In this document: positions 1 through 5,226 of the stretch, piece after piece | How positions within the stretch are numbered: the stretch's first letter is position 1 | Layout: each line of letters starts with the position of its first letter | Assembly (NCBI GenBank): GCA_016735415.1 | Contig: JAERRP010000474.1 | Coordinates: 1-5,226 of the forward strand | Source: Desulfobacterales bacterium | GTDB taxonomy: Bacteria; Desulfobacterota; Desulfobacteria; Desulfobacterales; UBA5852 | Reading direction: 5' to 3' | DNA length: 5,226 nucleotides | Made by a program: the position numbers and the translations under genes | The notes under the pieces: generated by a model | Databases searched by the model: none | Seen by the model: the letters and a program-made list of their open reading frames with translations, nothing else | Told to the model about the DNA's origin: nothing

Positions 1-721
1 CGATAGAGCCGATCAGAAAATCTGGTTTTTTGGCCAGGATGGCCACAATGAAGGAATTGAATCGTGACTGGCCAAGCCTCGGCCAATATTGACCGGTCAC
101 CTCCAGCTCCGGTAATATCTTCTTAAAAAGGGCCACCTGGTTTTTCTGGTTGGAACGGCCCCAGGCATAGTCCGAAGCAATCGTTGCATATTTTTTCCAG
201 CCCTTCTGCTCGGCTATCTTTGCGACGCCTTTGACCACACCGGTGGCCATCATATAGGTATTGGGCACCACCAAAAAGGTGTAGGGGCTGGGATCGGCAT
301 TGACGATGGCTTCCGAATTGCTGACCGTGGCGATATGGAGCACCCTGTTCTCTCTGCAGATGGACTTGATTAAAAGGGCCGCAGCGCTCGAATAGGTCCC
401 CACGATGCAGTGGACCCCGTCCTTATGGATCAAGTTCTCAACCTCCCGGACGGCCACGTCGGGTCGGGTCTGGGTGTCTCTTATGAAAAGCGTAATAGGA
501 TGTTTCCCGAGGAGTCCGCCACCGGCATTGATCTGGTTGACGGCCATTTCAATGCCTTCAACGGCTTCTTTGGAATATGGTGCACCGGTGCCCGTCAGGC
601 CCAGAGCAACCCCTATCTTATAATGCTCGGCGGCAAAAAGCGGTTCTGCACACGCCAGTACCACCAGCAAAGAGAGGGTAAAAACGATCCGTATGGATTG
701 TGTGTTTTTAGGCTTCATCAT
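1..721 (-). CDS. Branched-chain amino acid-type ABC transporter substrate-binding protein (LivK-like), C-terminus cut by window edge
   Basis: The reading frame is open from ATG at 721 to the left edge, giving 240 codons of a protein that is usually about 380-420 residues. An N-terminal signal sequence (basic residues 3-11, hydrophobic core about 12-23) is followed either by cleavage near A30 or by a possible lipidation cysteine at C24 (VLAC, not an ideal lipobox). The mature part opens with YKIGVALGLTGTGAPYSKEA and continues with EGIEMAVNQINAGGGLLGK and a VGTYSSAA segment, all typical of the type I periplasmic-binding fold of LivK/amide receptors (Peripla_BP_6). Such proteins capture amino acids, amides or other small acids in the periplasm for a LivHMGF permease. 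The start at 721 is chosen over the adjacent ATG at 718 because GGA lies 7 nt upstream of it. It begins 20 nt after dctM ends, so it is probably in the same transcript. Substrate unknown; LivHMGF genes, if any, lie outside the window. Confidence 0.9.
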   Translation of the reverse strand, partial: MMKPKNTQSIRIVFTLSLLVVLACAEPLFAAEHYKIGVALGLTGTGAPYSKEAVEGIEMAVNQINAGGGLLGKHPITLFIRDTQTRPDVAVREVENLIHKDGVHCIVGTYSSAAALLIKSICRENRVLHIATVSNSEAIVNADPSPYTFLVVPNTYMMATGVVKGVAKIAEQKGWKKYATIASDYAWGRSNQKNQVALFKKILPELEVTGQYWPRLGQSRFNSFIVAILAKKPDFLIGSI

Positions 722-741
722 CTTTATTTCCAAGTGAAGGG

Positions 742-2127
742 TTATCCATATATCATCGCCGGCAGCCATACGACCAGCTGTGGCCACATGGCAATAATCA
801 ACAAACCGGTAAGCTGCAGGATGATAAATGGTACGACGCCCTTGTATATGTCCACAAGCGCGATCTCCTCCGGACAGACCCCTTTGAGATAAAACAGGGC
901 AAAACCGACCGGTGGCGTCAAAAATGAGGTCTGGAGGGTAACGGCGATTAAAACCACGAACCAGATCATCTCGGGATTCGTCACCACGCCGTAGCCGTTG
1001 ACATCGAAGCCCAAGGTGGAAATCACGGGGGCGATAAGCGGCAAGATGATCAGTGTGATCTCGATCCAGTCCAGGAAAAAGCCCAGCAGGAAAACACAGC
1101 CGAGAATAACGGCCATCACGCCGTATGGCCCGAGGGGTATCGACGTCAGCGCGCGTTCGATCAGTTCATCTCCGCCGAGCAGTCGCAATACGAGGGCAAA
1201 TGAGGTCGCCCCGAAGAAGATGGCGAAGATATAAGCCGTCGTATTGTAGCATCCCTTCATGACCTCGACCATGACCTTGAGATTCAGTTTGCGATTCAAG
1301 GCGGCAAGGATGGTGGCCCCCAGTGCACCGACGCCGCTGGCCTCGGTGGGCGTCGTGATACCGGCAAAAATGGAACCGAGTACTGCTAGTATCAGCATTG
1401 CCGGAGGAAAAATCGTCTTGAGGACATCCAGGATCATCCACCATTCAATGGGCCGACGATCCGGATCAACGGGGGCCGCGCTCGGGTTCAGCAGGCTGAA
1501 AATCAGAATATACCCGATATAGAGTATTCCGAGAAGCACTCCCGGTCCCACCGCCCCCATGAACAGGTCACCGACCGACAACCCCAGCTGGTCCGCCATG
1601 ATGACCAGCATAATACTGGGGGGAATCAGGATACCCAAGGTCCCGGAGCTGGCGATCGTACCCAGGGCAAGGGTCTTGGAATATCCTTGCTTCAACATGG
1701 CCGGAAGGGACAAAAGCCCCAGCAGGACCACGGACGCACCAATAATACCGGTGGATGCGGCAAGAATGATTCCAATGAGGGTGACGGTGACGGCCAGGCC
1801 GCCGTGAACCTTGCCGAAAAGCTCCTGCATGGATTTCATCATCTTTTCGGCAATTCCGGAACGATCCAGCATCAGCCCCATGAAGATGAACATGGGCAGG
1901 GCCACCAGCACCCAGTTGTCCATATATTTGTAAATCCTGTTTACCGCCATACCGAAGGTGATATAGTCCAGGCCGATCATGGTGCCGAACCACGTGTCGG
2001 CGGCGATGGCGATGAAGGTGTAAAGGACCGCCACGCCGCCGAGCACCCAGGCCACCGGGAAACCGGTAAACAGCAAACCGATAAAGGTCAGAAACATTGC
2101 TATTACAAGATAATCGTTGATTTCCAT
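742..2127 (-). CDS. dctM: TRAP transporter large permease subunit (DctM family)
   Basis: This 461-residue, almost wholly hydrophobic inner-membrane protein is the transport-catalysing subunit of a tripartite TRAP carrier; it uses the Na+ gradient to move the acid delivered by DctP. Family hallmarks seen: TGFPVAWVLGG (21-31), the first re-entrant hairpin region AASTGIIGAS (123-132), SGTLGILIPPS (161-171), GITTPTEASGVGALGA (256-271) and LTPPVGFALFYLKG (403-416). Roughly a dozen membrane segments are apparent, with one polar loop at about 214-230 (PSAAPVDPDRRPIEWW). Length is normal for DctM. The ATG at 2127 is preceded by AGGAGG at 2145-2140, a somewhat long 12-nt spacing that lies inside the end of dctQ; only 3 nt separate the two genes, so translational coupling is likely. 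The sequence style fits the mannitol/chloroaromatic (TakM-like) subgroup, which is judged from memory. No damage seen. Confidence 0.97.
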   Translation of the reverse strand: MEINDYLVIAMFLTFIGLLFTGFPVAWVLGGVAVLYTFIAIAADTWFGTMIGLDYITFGMAVNRIYKYMDNWVLVALPMFIFMGLMLDRSGIAEKMMKSMQELFGKVHGGLAVTVTLIGIILAASTGIIGASVVLLGLLSLPAMLKQGYSKTLALGTIASSGTLGILIPPSIMLVIMADQLGLSVGDLFMGAVGPGVLLGILYIGYILIFSLLNPSAAPVDPDRRPIEWWMILDVLKTIFPPAMLILAVLGSIFAGITTPTEASGVGALGATILAALNRKLNLKVMVEVMKGCYNTTAYIFAIFFGATSFALVLRLLGGDELIERALTSIPLGPYGVMAVILGCVFLLGFFLDWIEITLIILPLIAPVISTLGFDVNGYGVVTNPEMIWFVVLIAVTLQTSFLTPPVGFALFYLKGVCPEEIALVDIYKGVVPFIILQLTGLLIIAMWPQLVVWLPAMIYG

Positions 2128-2130
2128 AAA

Positions 2131-2655
2131 CTACACCATCCTCCTCAGGGAAACAGCTATACGAACCGCGCGGGAAACCGTAGCGATCACCAGCAATCCG
2201 AAACTAACCGGAATAACGCCCTTGATGGCCCATCTCCATGGCAGGCCTAACGGCGCATCGGAGCACTCGTTGACGCGCCAGGATTCGTAAACAAAATCAA
2301 GGCTTTGATGAAAGATGATAATCAGGAAGGGTAGCATGAGAAAAAGGATACCGAACAGATCCCATCGCATTTTCCATTTATCTGAAAGACGGGCGTGGAT
2401 GATGTCGACCCGAATATGACTATCATTGACCTGTGCATAGGATGCGCCGAACATCACTCCGATTCCATACAGGTGCCACTGCAACTCCTCCAGCACGACC
2501 ATGCCGTGGCCGAATCCATAACGGAGAATGACCTGCAAAATAATGGCAAAAACCAGGATGCCGTTGCACCACATGACCACATGGCCGATTCCCAGAATAA
2601 ATTTATCTATCGAATCGCAAAATTTATTCCCTATCTGTCCTGCATCAGCCGTCAT
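2131..2655 (-). CDS. dctQ: TRAP transporter small permease subunit (DctQ family)
   Basis: This 174-residue protein has the four-helix DctQ topology: membrane segments at about 19-47, 54-76, 99-122 and 144-168. It pairs with DctM in the inner membrane and helps dock the DctP receptor. Family marks are LEELQWHLYGIGVMFGA (55-71), where the EELQW stretch precedes helix 2, then HIRVDI (80-85) and LPWRWAIKGVIPVSFGLL (138-155) before and in helix 4. I chose ATG at 2655 because GGGGA sits 8 nt upstream. The frame stays open to a TTG at 2676, adding seven residues, but nothing like a ribosome site precedes that codon. The gene follows dctP after 77 nt that hold a hairpin and ends 3 nt before dctM. Confidence 0.95.
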   Translation of the reverse strand: MTADAGQIGNKFCDSIDKFILGIGHVVMWCNGILVFAIILQVILRYGFGHGMVVLEELQWHLYGIGVMFGASYAQVNDSHIRVDIIHARLSDKWKMRWDLFGILFLMLPFLIIIFHQSLDFVYESWRVNECSDAPLGLPWRWAIKGVIPVSFGLLVIATVSRAVRIAVSLRRMV

Positions 2656-2688
2656 ATCGAATATCCCCAATAGCAATGAGTTTTAATA

Positions 2689-2718
2689 AGGCACGGATTC
2701 CGCTGGATCTCCGTGCCT
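2689..2718 (-). promoter_or_regulatory. Intercistronic hairpin between dctP and dctQ
   Basis: AGGCACGGA (2689-2697) and TCCGTGCCT (2710-2718) form a perfect 9-bp stem around a 12-nt loop that can itself pair TCC with GGA. In the mRNA the stem is followed by UUAUUAAAA, which is not a true U-tract, so this looks more like an mRNA-stabilising or partial-attenuation hairpin than a full terminator. In receptor-permease operons such structures commonly leave the receptor transcript more abundant than the permease; that role is inferred here. A third copy of the arm lies at 2724-2731 (see findings). Confidence 0.7.
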
Positions 2719-2732
2719 GTTTTCGTGCCTTG

Positions 2733-3815
2733 TTATTTATCCAGTCCGCGTGGCAGGAAGGCATAATTTTCCCACAGGTCATAGTTCTTTCGAAAGGCTT
2801 TCAAATCGTCCCATGATTTCTTGAAAAACGGACTTTCGCCAGAGAGTTCCTCTGCGACTTCGTCCCAGGCTTTCTCGAAGGCATCCAACAGTTCTTTGGA
2901 ATAATATTTATTCTGTACGCCATGTTTTTCGACATTTTCAGCCATGGCCTCTGCCTGGATGGATTCCGTATAGGCATAGGCATCCAGAGTGGCCGCCTTG
3001 CAGATCACTTCCATTATCATCTGCTGGCTTTCACTCATGGCATTCCAGGTGTCCTTGTTGATCAACAGTTCAAATAAAGTGGCCTGCTGATGCCATCCGG
3101 GAAAATAGTTGTATTTGGCAATCTTGTAAAAGCCGAGACGAGTATCGATGGCCGGCATGGAGAACTCGGTGGCTTCGATGGCATTCTTCTCGAGCGCAGG
3201 AAAGATTTCTCCACCGGGAATCAGGCTGACGGAAGCACCCAGTTTTTGAAGCACCTTGCCGCCCAGTCCGTAATAGCGGATCTTGAGCCCTTTGAGATCT
3301 TCTAAGGAGTTTATCTCCTTTTTAAACCAGCCGCCGGTCTCCGGCGCGATGATACCACAAGGAATCACATGAACATTGTATCCGCCTTGATCATACATCT
3401 CCTGGTAAAGCTTGAGGCCGTTCCCATGGTACATCCAGGCAAGAAACTCGCCGGCTTCCGGGCCGAAAGGAACCGTTGAAAAGATGTAAGAACCCGGCAT
3501 TTTGCCTTCCCAGTATCCGGAGATGCTGTAACCGGCGTTTACCTTGCCTTTGGATACGGCATCCAGAATCTCGAAGGGTGCAACCAGCTTGCCCGGTTCA
3601 TAAACCTTCATTTTGAGGCTTCCGTTACTGACGATATGCAGTCTTTCGGCAACCCATGTCGTGGTGGTTCCCAGGCCCGGAAGAGAAGCTGCGTATGTGC
3701 TGGGGACCTTGAGCAATACCGGTTTATCTTTTTTGGCGAAGGCAGAGCCGGCCCCGAATCCGCCAATGATCATAAATGTAAACAAGAAGACTGACGCCAT
3801 CGAAATCTTTTTCAT
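2733..3815 (-). CDS. dctP: TRAP transporter periplasmic solute-binding protein (DctP family, TakP-like)
   Basis: A 360-residue periplasmic receptor that captures a carboxylate substrate and hands it to DctQM. A clear Sec signal peptide (MKK, hydrophobic 7-22, cleavage after SAFA at residue 27) precedes the mature protein. Family features: LHIVSNGSLKMKVYEPGKL (59-77), GYWEGKMPG (100-108), GGWFKKEINSLEDLKGLKIR (161-180) with the conserved substrate-carboxylate arginine at R180, GGEIFPALEKNAIEATEF (201-218) and FPGWHQQATLFELLINK (238-254). This pattern matches the TakP/mannitol-chloroaromatic subgroup, whose known members bind 2-oxo acids or lactate. The start is ATG at 3815, with AAAGGA 8 nt upstream; an in-frame TTG at 3854 would add 13 residues ahead of the signal peptide and lacks a ribosome site. 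It is the first gene of dctPQM and is preceded by a 208-bp leader. Exact ligand unknown. Confidence 0.96.
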   Translation of the reverse strand: MKKISMASVFLFTFMIIGGFGAGSAFAKKDKPVLLKVPSTYAASLPGLGTTTTWVAERLHIVSNGSLKMKVYEPGKLVAPFEILDAVSKGKVNAGYSISGYWEGKMPGSYIFSTVPFGPEAGEFLAWMYHGNGLKLYQEMYDQGGYNVHVIPCGIIAPETGGWFKKEINSLEDLKGLKIRYYGLGGKVLQKLGASVSLIPGGEIFPALEKNAIEATEFSMPAIDTRLGFYKIAKYNYFPGWHQQATLFELLINKDTWNAMSESQQMIMEVICKAATLDAYAYTESIQAEAMAENVEKHGVQNKYYSKELLDAFEKAWDEVAEELSGESPFFKKSWDDLKAFRKNYDLWENYAFLPRGLDK

Positions 3816-3883
3816 CGTTTTTTTCCTTTCATCTATGAAGACAACTGCCTTCAATGAAACCTGAATCTTGTTGGTTGTTGCAG

Positions 3884-3897
3884 AATCCGCCCGGATT
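3884..3897. repeat. Perfect inverted repeat in the dctP leader
   Basis: AATCCG, two bases, then CGGATT: a perfect 6-bp dyad about 70 bp upstream of the dctP start. It could be an operator half-site pair or a short mRNA stem. There is no T-tract, so it is not a terminator. The rest of 3816-4023 holds no convincing promoter. Confidence 0.4.
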
Positions 3898-3933
3898 TAA
3901 TACCTGGAGGACAGGCGAATCTTCTAAAACCAC

Positions 3934-4003
3934 TCAACCCAGGCAAGTTAAAATACCGTCAATAAATTTTAAACAAGCTTCTTGGCTTTCCATCACCTCC
4001 TTA
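3934..4003 (-). other. Strong ribosome-binding site with a 19-codon leader ORF upstream of dctP (speculative)
   Basis: On the minus strand TAAGGAGGTGAT (4003-3992) matches the complement of the usual 16S rRNA 3' end over 12 bases. It runs directly into an ATG at 3993 that opens a 19-codon frame (MESQEACLKFIDGILTCLG) ending in TGA at 3936-3934. GGAGG is only 2 nt from this ATG, closer than ideal, and no other start codon lies at a better distance. It could be a leader peptide, the remnant of a lost small gene, or chance. The CC-TTAATTAA-GG palindrome at 3999-4010 overlaps the site and could fold over it weakly. Confidence 0.25.
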
Positions 4004-4023
4004 ATTAAGGATTGTGAATTTTA

Positions 4024-4863
4024 TTAATTACCCAATCCTAAGCTGAATGGTCTCTTCATCTGTTTTGTTTCTTTGCTAAAAAAAAGGTCTCCCCTGACCA
4101 GGCATCCGGCATAACGGGAAAAACCGAAAATGAACATATTGGCAATATCGAAGAAGTGCGGATAAACATTTTTGGTCGTCTTTTCAGCGAAACCGGCACG
4201 GTCCGGCATCCTTTCGACCGGAAGCGGCGTGCCTTTCCCATGGACGACGTTAATGGTAAATTTTTTAATTTCGGCATATTTTCTGTCCGGCGTCGGTCCC
4301 GCTTCGTCAGTATTAAGCGTGGCCTCATGAGAAAGAATCGACGTGGGAATCATACTGCCGGTCGGATGCCAGGCCAGGTTGCCGATCACCCCAGCTCCAT
4401 CGCCGTTCTTTTTTATCTGCGCCATGGCCAGGCCGGAAAGACAGGATGACAATCGAGACAGGATCGTGCGGCGCTGAGCCTGCTCAGGCCAACACCCGTC
4501 CGGGTCGATACCATCCTCGGTTGCCGTCGCCATGTTGGCCAGAAATTTGATGGTTCCCATTTTGCCTGCTTCGGATACAGCATGTTGCAATCGATCTTTG
4601 CGGCCATAATCAGTTTCAATAAAAATCATTTGCCCTCCCAACTCCCGGGCCATATGCTGGGTCTCCCTGCCCCCTTCACTGTCCATATCGATTCCCAAGG
4701 TCATTAAATCATTGGCGGCCGCCGCAATCGCCATGACCCGGCCGATACCGGATGCCGCCCCTGTGACCACGCAAACATTATTGGCGTTGAACGAATCGTC
4801 ATTTAAACACATGATGCGTTGCTGGAATGTTTTTAGTTCATCGATATGTGTGTTTTTTATCAT
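4024..4863 (-). CDS. SDR-family protein related to 3-hydroxybutyrate dehydrogenase, apparently without catalytic residues
   Basis: A 279-residue cytoplasmic protein with the short-chain dehydrogenase/reductase fold. The Rossmann cofactor motif TGAASGIG (34-41) is intact, and D59 after strand 2 suggests NAD(H) preference. By hand, SRLSS (136-140), GNLAWH (161-166), FTINVV (202-207), TPLPVERMPDRA (212-223), KNV (231-233) and DIAN (239-242) line up with LNLSS, NIAS-H, ITVN, TPLVEKQIPDQA and later segments of BdhA-type enzymes. In that alignment the N-S-Y-K catalytic tetrad becomes R137, W165, L177 and A181. The usual NNAG is LANMA (108-112), and the C-terminal VDGG is gone. A YxxxK string (Y196-K200) falls outside the expected position. 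The start is ATG at 4863, with only a weak AGG near it; ATG at 4812 would give a usual SDR N-terminus. It is transcribed toward dctP from a probable sigma-54 promoter. Alternatives: a pseudoenzyme with a binding or regulatory role, or a decaying but still open gene. Confidence 0.8.
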   Translation of the reverse strand: MIKNTHIDELKTFQQRIMCLNDDSFNANNVCVVTGAASGIGRVMAIAAAANDLMTLGIDMDSEGGRETQHMARELGGQMIFIETDYGRKDRLQHAVSEAGKMGTIKFLANMATATEDGIDPDGCWPEQAQRRTILSRLSSCLSGLAMAQIKKNGDGAGVIGNLAWHPTGSMIPTSILSHEATLNTDEAGPTPDRKYAEIKKFTINVVHGKGTPLPVERMPDRAGFAEKTTKNVYPHFFDIANMFIFGFSRYAGCLVRGDLFFSKETKQMKRPFSLGLGN

Positions 4864-4892
4864 GGCCTAAAGGAGTTCTGCAGCATTGTAAA

Positions 4893-4908
4893 AGCAAATC
4901 CCATACCA
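4893..4908 (-). promoter_or_regulatory. Probable sigma-54 (-24/-12) promoter for the SDR gene
   Basis: The minus strand reads TGGTATGGGATTTGCT, matching the consensus TGGCACGNNNNTTGCW at 10 of its 12 defined positions, including the essential GG and GC with the correct 10-nt spacing. Transcription would start near 4882, about 20 nt before the SDR ATG at 4863. A divergent PAS-domain gene of the kind often found in sigma-54 activators begins 145 bp away, which strengthens the call. Confidence 0.65.
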
Positions 4909-4974
4909 GTGCCGATAAGCAAGGTAGAATCATGGAAAAGCGTTTTGCATCAAGGGCCTGAAGTAAATAAAAAC

Positions 4975-5003
4975 TCGACAAGGCCGGATAAGCGGTGTAA
5001 TAG
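4975..5003 (+). promoter_or_regulatory. Weak sigma-70-type promoter candidate for the PAS regulator
   Basis: TCGACA (4975-4980, one mismatch to TTGACA), 17 bp, then TAATAG (4998-5003, a poor -10). It would give a leader of about 40-45 nt to the ATG at 5053. An equally weak alternative is TTGCAT at 4945-4950 with TAAAAA 17 bp later. Confidence 0.2.
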
Positions 5004-5019
5004 TTATGTACCAAATTTT

Positions 5020-5029
5020 CTACATGTAG
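5020..5029. repeat. 10-bp palindrome in the divergent promoter region
   Basis: CTACATGTAG is a perfect palindrome, 24 bp before the regulator start and about 110 bp upstream of the sigma-54 element. That distance suits an upstream activating site bound by a sigma-54 activator, and its place near the regulator's own start would allow autoregulation. A palindrome this short can occur by chance. Confidence 0.3.
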
Positions 5030-5041
5030 CGGCCATGATAC

Positions 5042-5050
5042 GGAGGAAGG
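5042..5050 (+). promoter_or_regulatory. Ribosome-binding site of the PAS-domain gene
   Basis: GGAGGAAGG, with GGAGG ending 6 nt before the ATG at 5053. This strong site fixes the start of the truncated gene at the right edge. Confidence 0.8.
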
Positions 5051-5052
5051 GT

Positions 5053-5226
5053 ATGAAACCGCCTGTTGACCGGTTACCGGCATCCCGAAAGAAAAAATCA
5101 ACACCATGCGAACCCACTTTAGGCACCGCAACATCGCCGATCACGCAGCTTGAAAGCTTTAAACTGATTTTCGAGAGTATCCACGACGGTGCCATCGTCA
5201 TAAACGCCGACGGCTATATTACCCAT
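5053..5226 (+). CDS. PAS-domain regulator, probably a sigma-54-dependent activator (N-terminal 58 residues only)
   Basis: The frame is open from ATG at 5053 to the right edge (58 codons). Residues 1-30 are rich in Pro, Lys, Ser and Thr and look disordered. Residues 33-58, LESFKLIFESIHDG followed by AIVINADGYITH, match the opening of a PAS sensor domain (typical pattern: LxxIxxSIxDGxxVIDxDGxIT). PAS domains at this position are common in NtrC-type activators, where an AAA+ domain with GAFTGA and a Fis-type helix-turn-helix follow, and also in PAS histidine kinases. The sigma-54 promoter on the divergent SDR gene favours the activator. The strong ribosome site supports this start. The AAA+ and DNA-binding parts are not in the window, so the class is inferred. 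Confidence 0.75.
   Translation, partial: MKPPVDRLPASRKKKSTPCEPTLGTATSPITQLESFKLIFESIHDGAIVINADGYITH

Noticed and set aside
405..892. Plus-strand open frames of 72 and 160 codons
   Set aside because: They lie antisense to the LivK-like receptor and the 3' end of dctM, both with clear family sequence; no ribosome site or recognisable protein.
1687..2250. Plus-strand open frame of 187 codons
   Set aside because: Antisense to dctM and dctQ; its His/Gly/Gln-rich translation is typical of a shadow of hydrophobic codons on the other strand.
2656..2676. TTG at 2676 as the dctQ start
   Set aside because: No ribosome site precedes it, while ATG at 2655 has GGGGA at proper spacing.
3816..3854. TTG at 3854 as the dctP start
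   Set aside because: It would place 13 extra residues, including an acidic pair, ahead of a complete signal peptide that starts with MKK at 3815 behind a good ribosome site.
3943..3991. Possible second sigma-54 promoters before dctP (minus-strand GG...GC at 3957-3943 and 3991-3977)
   Set aside because: The GG-to-GC gap is 11 nt in both, whereas sigma-54 spacing is strictly 10; the flanking bases are also poor.
3970..4010. Rho-independent terminator after the SDR gene
   Set aside because: The CCTTAATTAAGG palindrome and the short CAAG-AAG-CTTG stem are too weak, and no uninterrupted T-run follows; read-through to dctP cannot be excluded.
4838..5201. Minus-strand frames of 98 and 65 codons across the divergent region
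   Set aside because: They overlap the SDR start, the sigma-54 element and the PAS gene, lack ribosome sites and show no family resemblance.

Overview
The window is about 5.2 kb of Gram-negative bacterial DNA, roughly half GC. The protein style suggests an anaerobic Desulfobacterota-type bacterium (sulfate reducers of the Desulfosarcina/Desulfobacter kind): TRAP and branched-chain ABC receptors, a butyrate-dehydrogenase-like SDR and a PAS-containing activator lie side by side. That placement is inference from recall; no rRNA or other marker gene is present.

Layout. Everything except the right edge reads on the minus strand, so transcription runs right to left. From 3815 down to 742 is a complete tripartite TRAP transporter in the order dctP (periplasmic receptor), dctQ (small permease), dctM (large permease). 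Only 20 nt after dctM begins a fourth gene, a LivK-like periplasmic receptor of the branched-chain amino acid ABC type, which runs off the left edge. Upstream of dctP (4024-4863) is an intact SDR-family gene that resembles 3-hydroxybutyrate dehydrogenase but seems to have lost all the catalytic residues. At 5053 the only plus-strand gene starts divergently; its first 58 residues lead into a PAS domain, and the rest lies beyond the right edge.

How it may work together. The 189-bp divergent gap carries a good sigma-54 (-24/-12) promoter match pointing at the SDR gene. This fits the PAS gene being a sigma-54-dependent activator that senses a signal and switches on the SDR and possibly the TRAP operon. 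TRAP transporters of the TakP subgroup import organic acids with Na+, so the locus reads as a regulated organic-acid uptake cluster. The substrate cannot be named from the sequence.

Non-coding features of note are a 9-bp-stem hairpin between dctP and dctQ with a third copy of its arm beside it, a 208-bp leader upstream of dctP containing a full-length Shine-Dalgarno match with a 19-codon ORF, and two short perfect inverted repeats. There is no gene-free stretch over 300 bases. I saw no tRNA, rRNA, insertion sequence, CRISPR array or attachment site.
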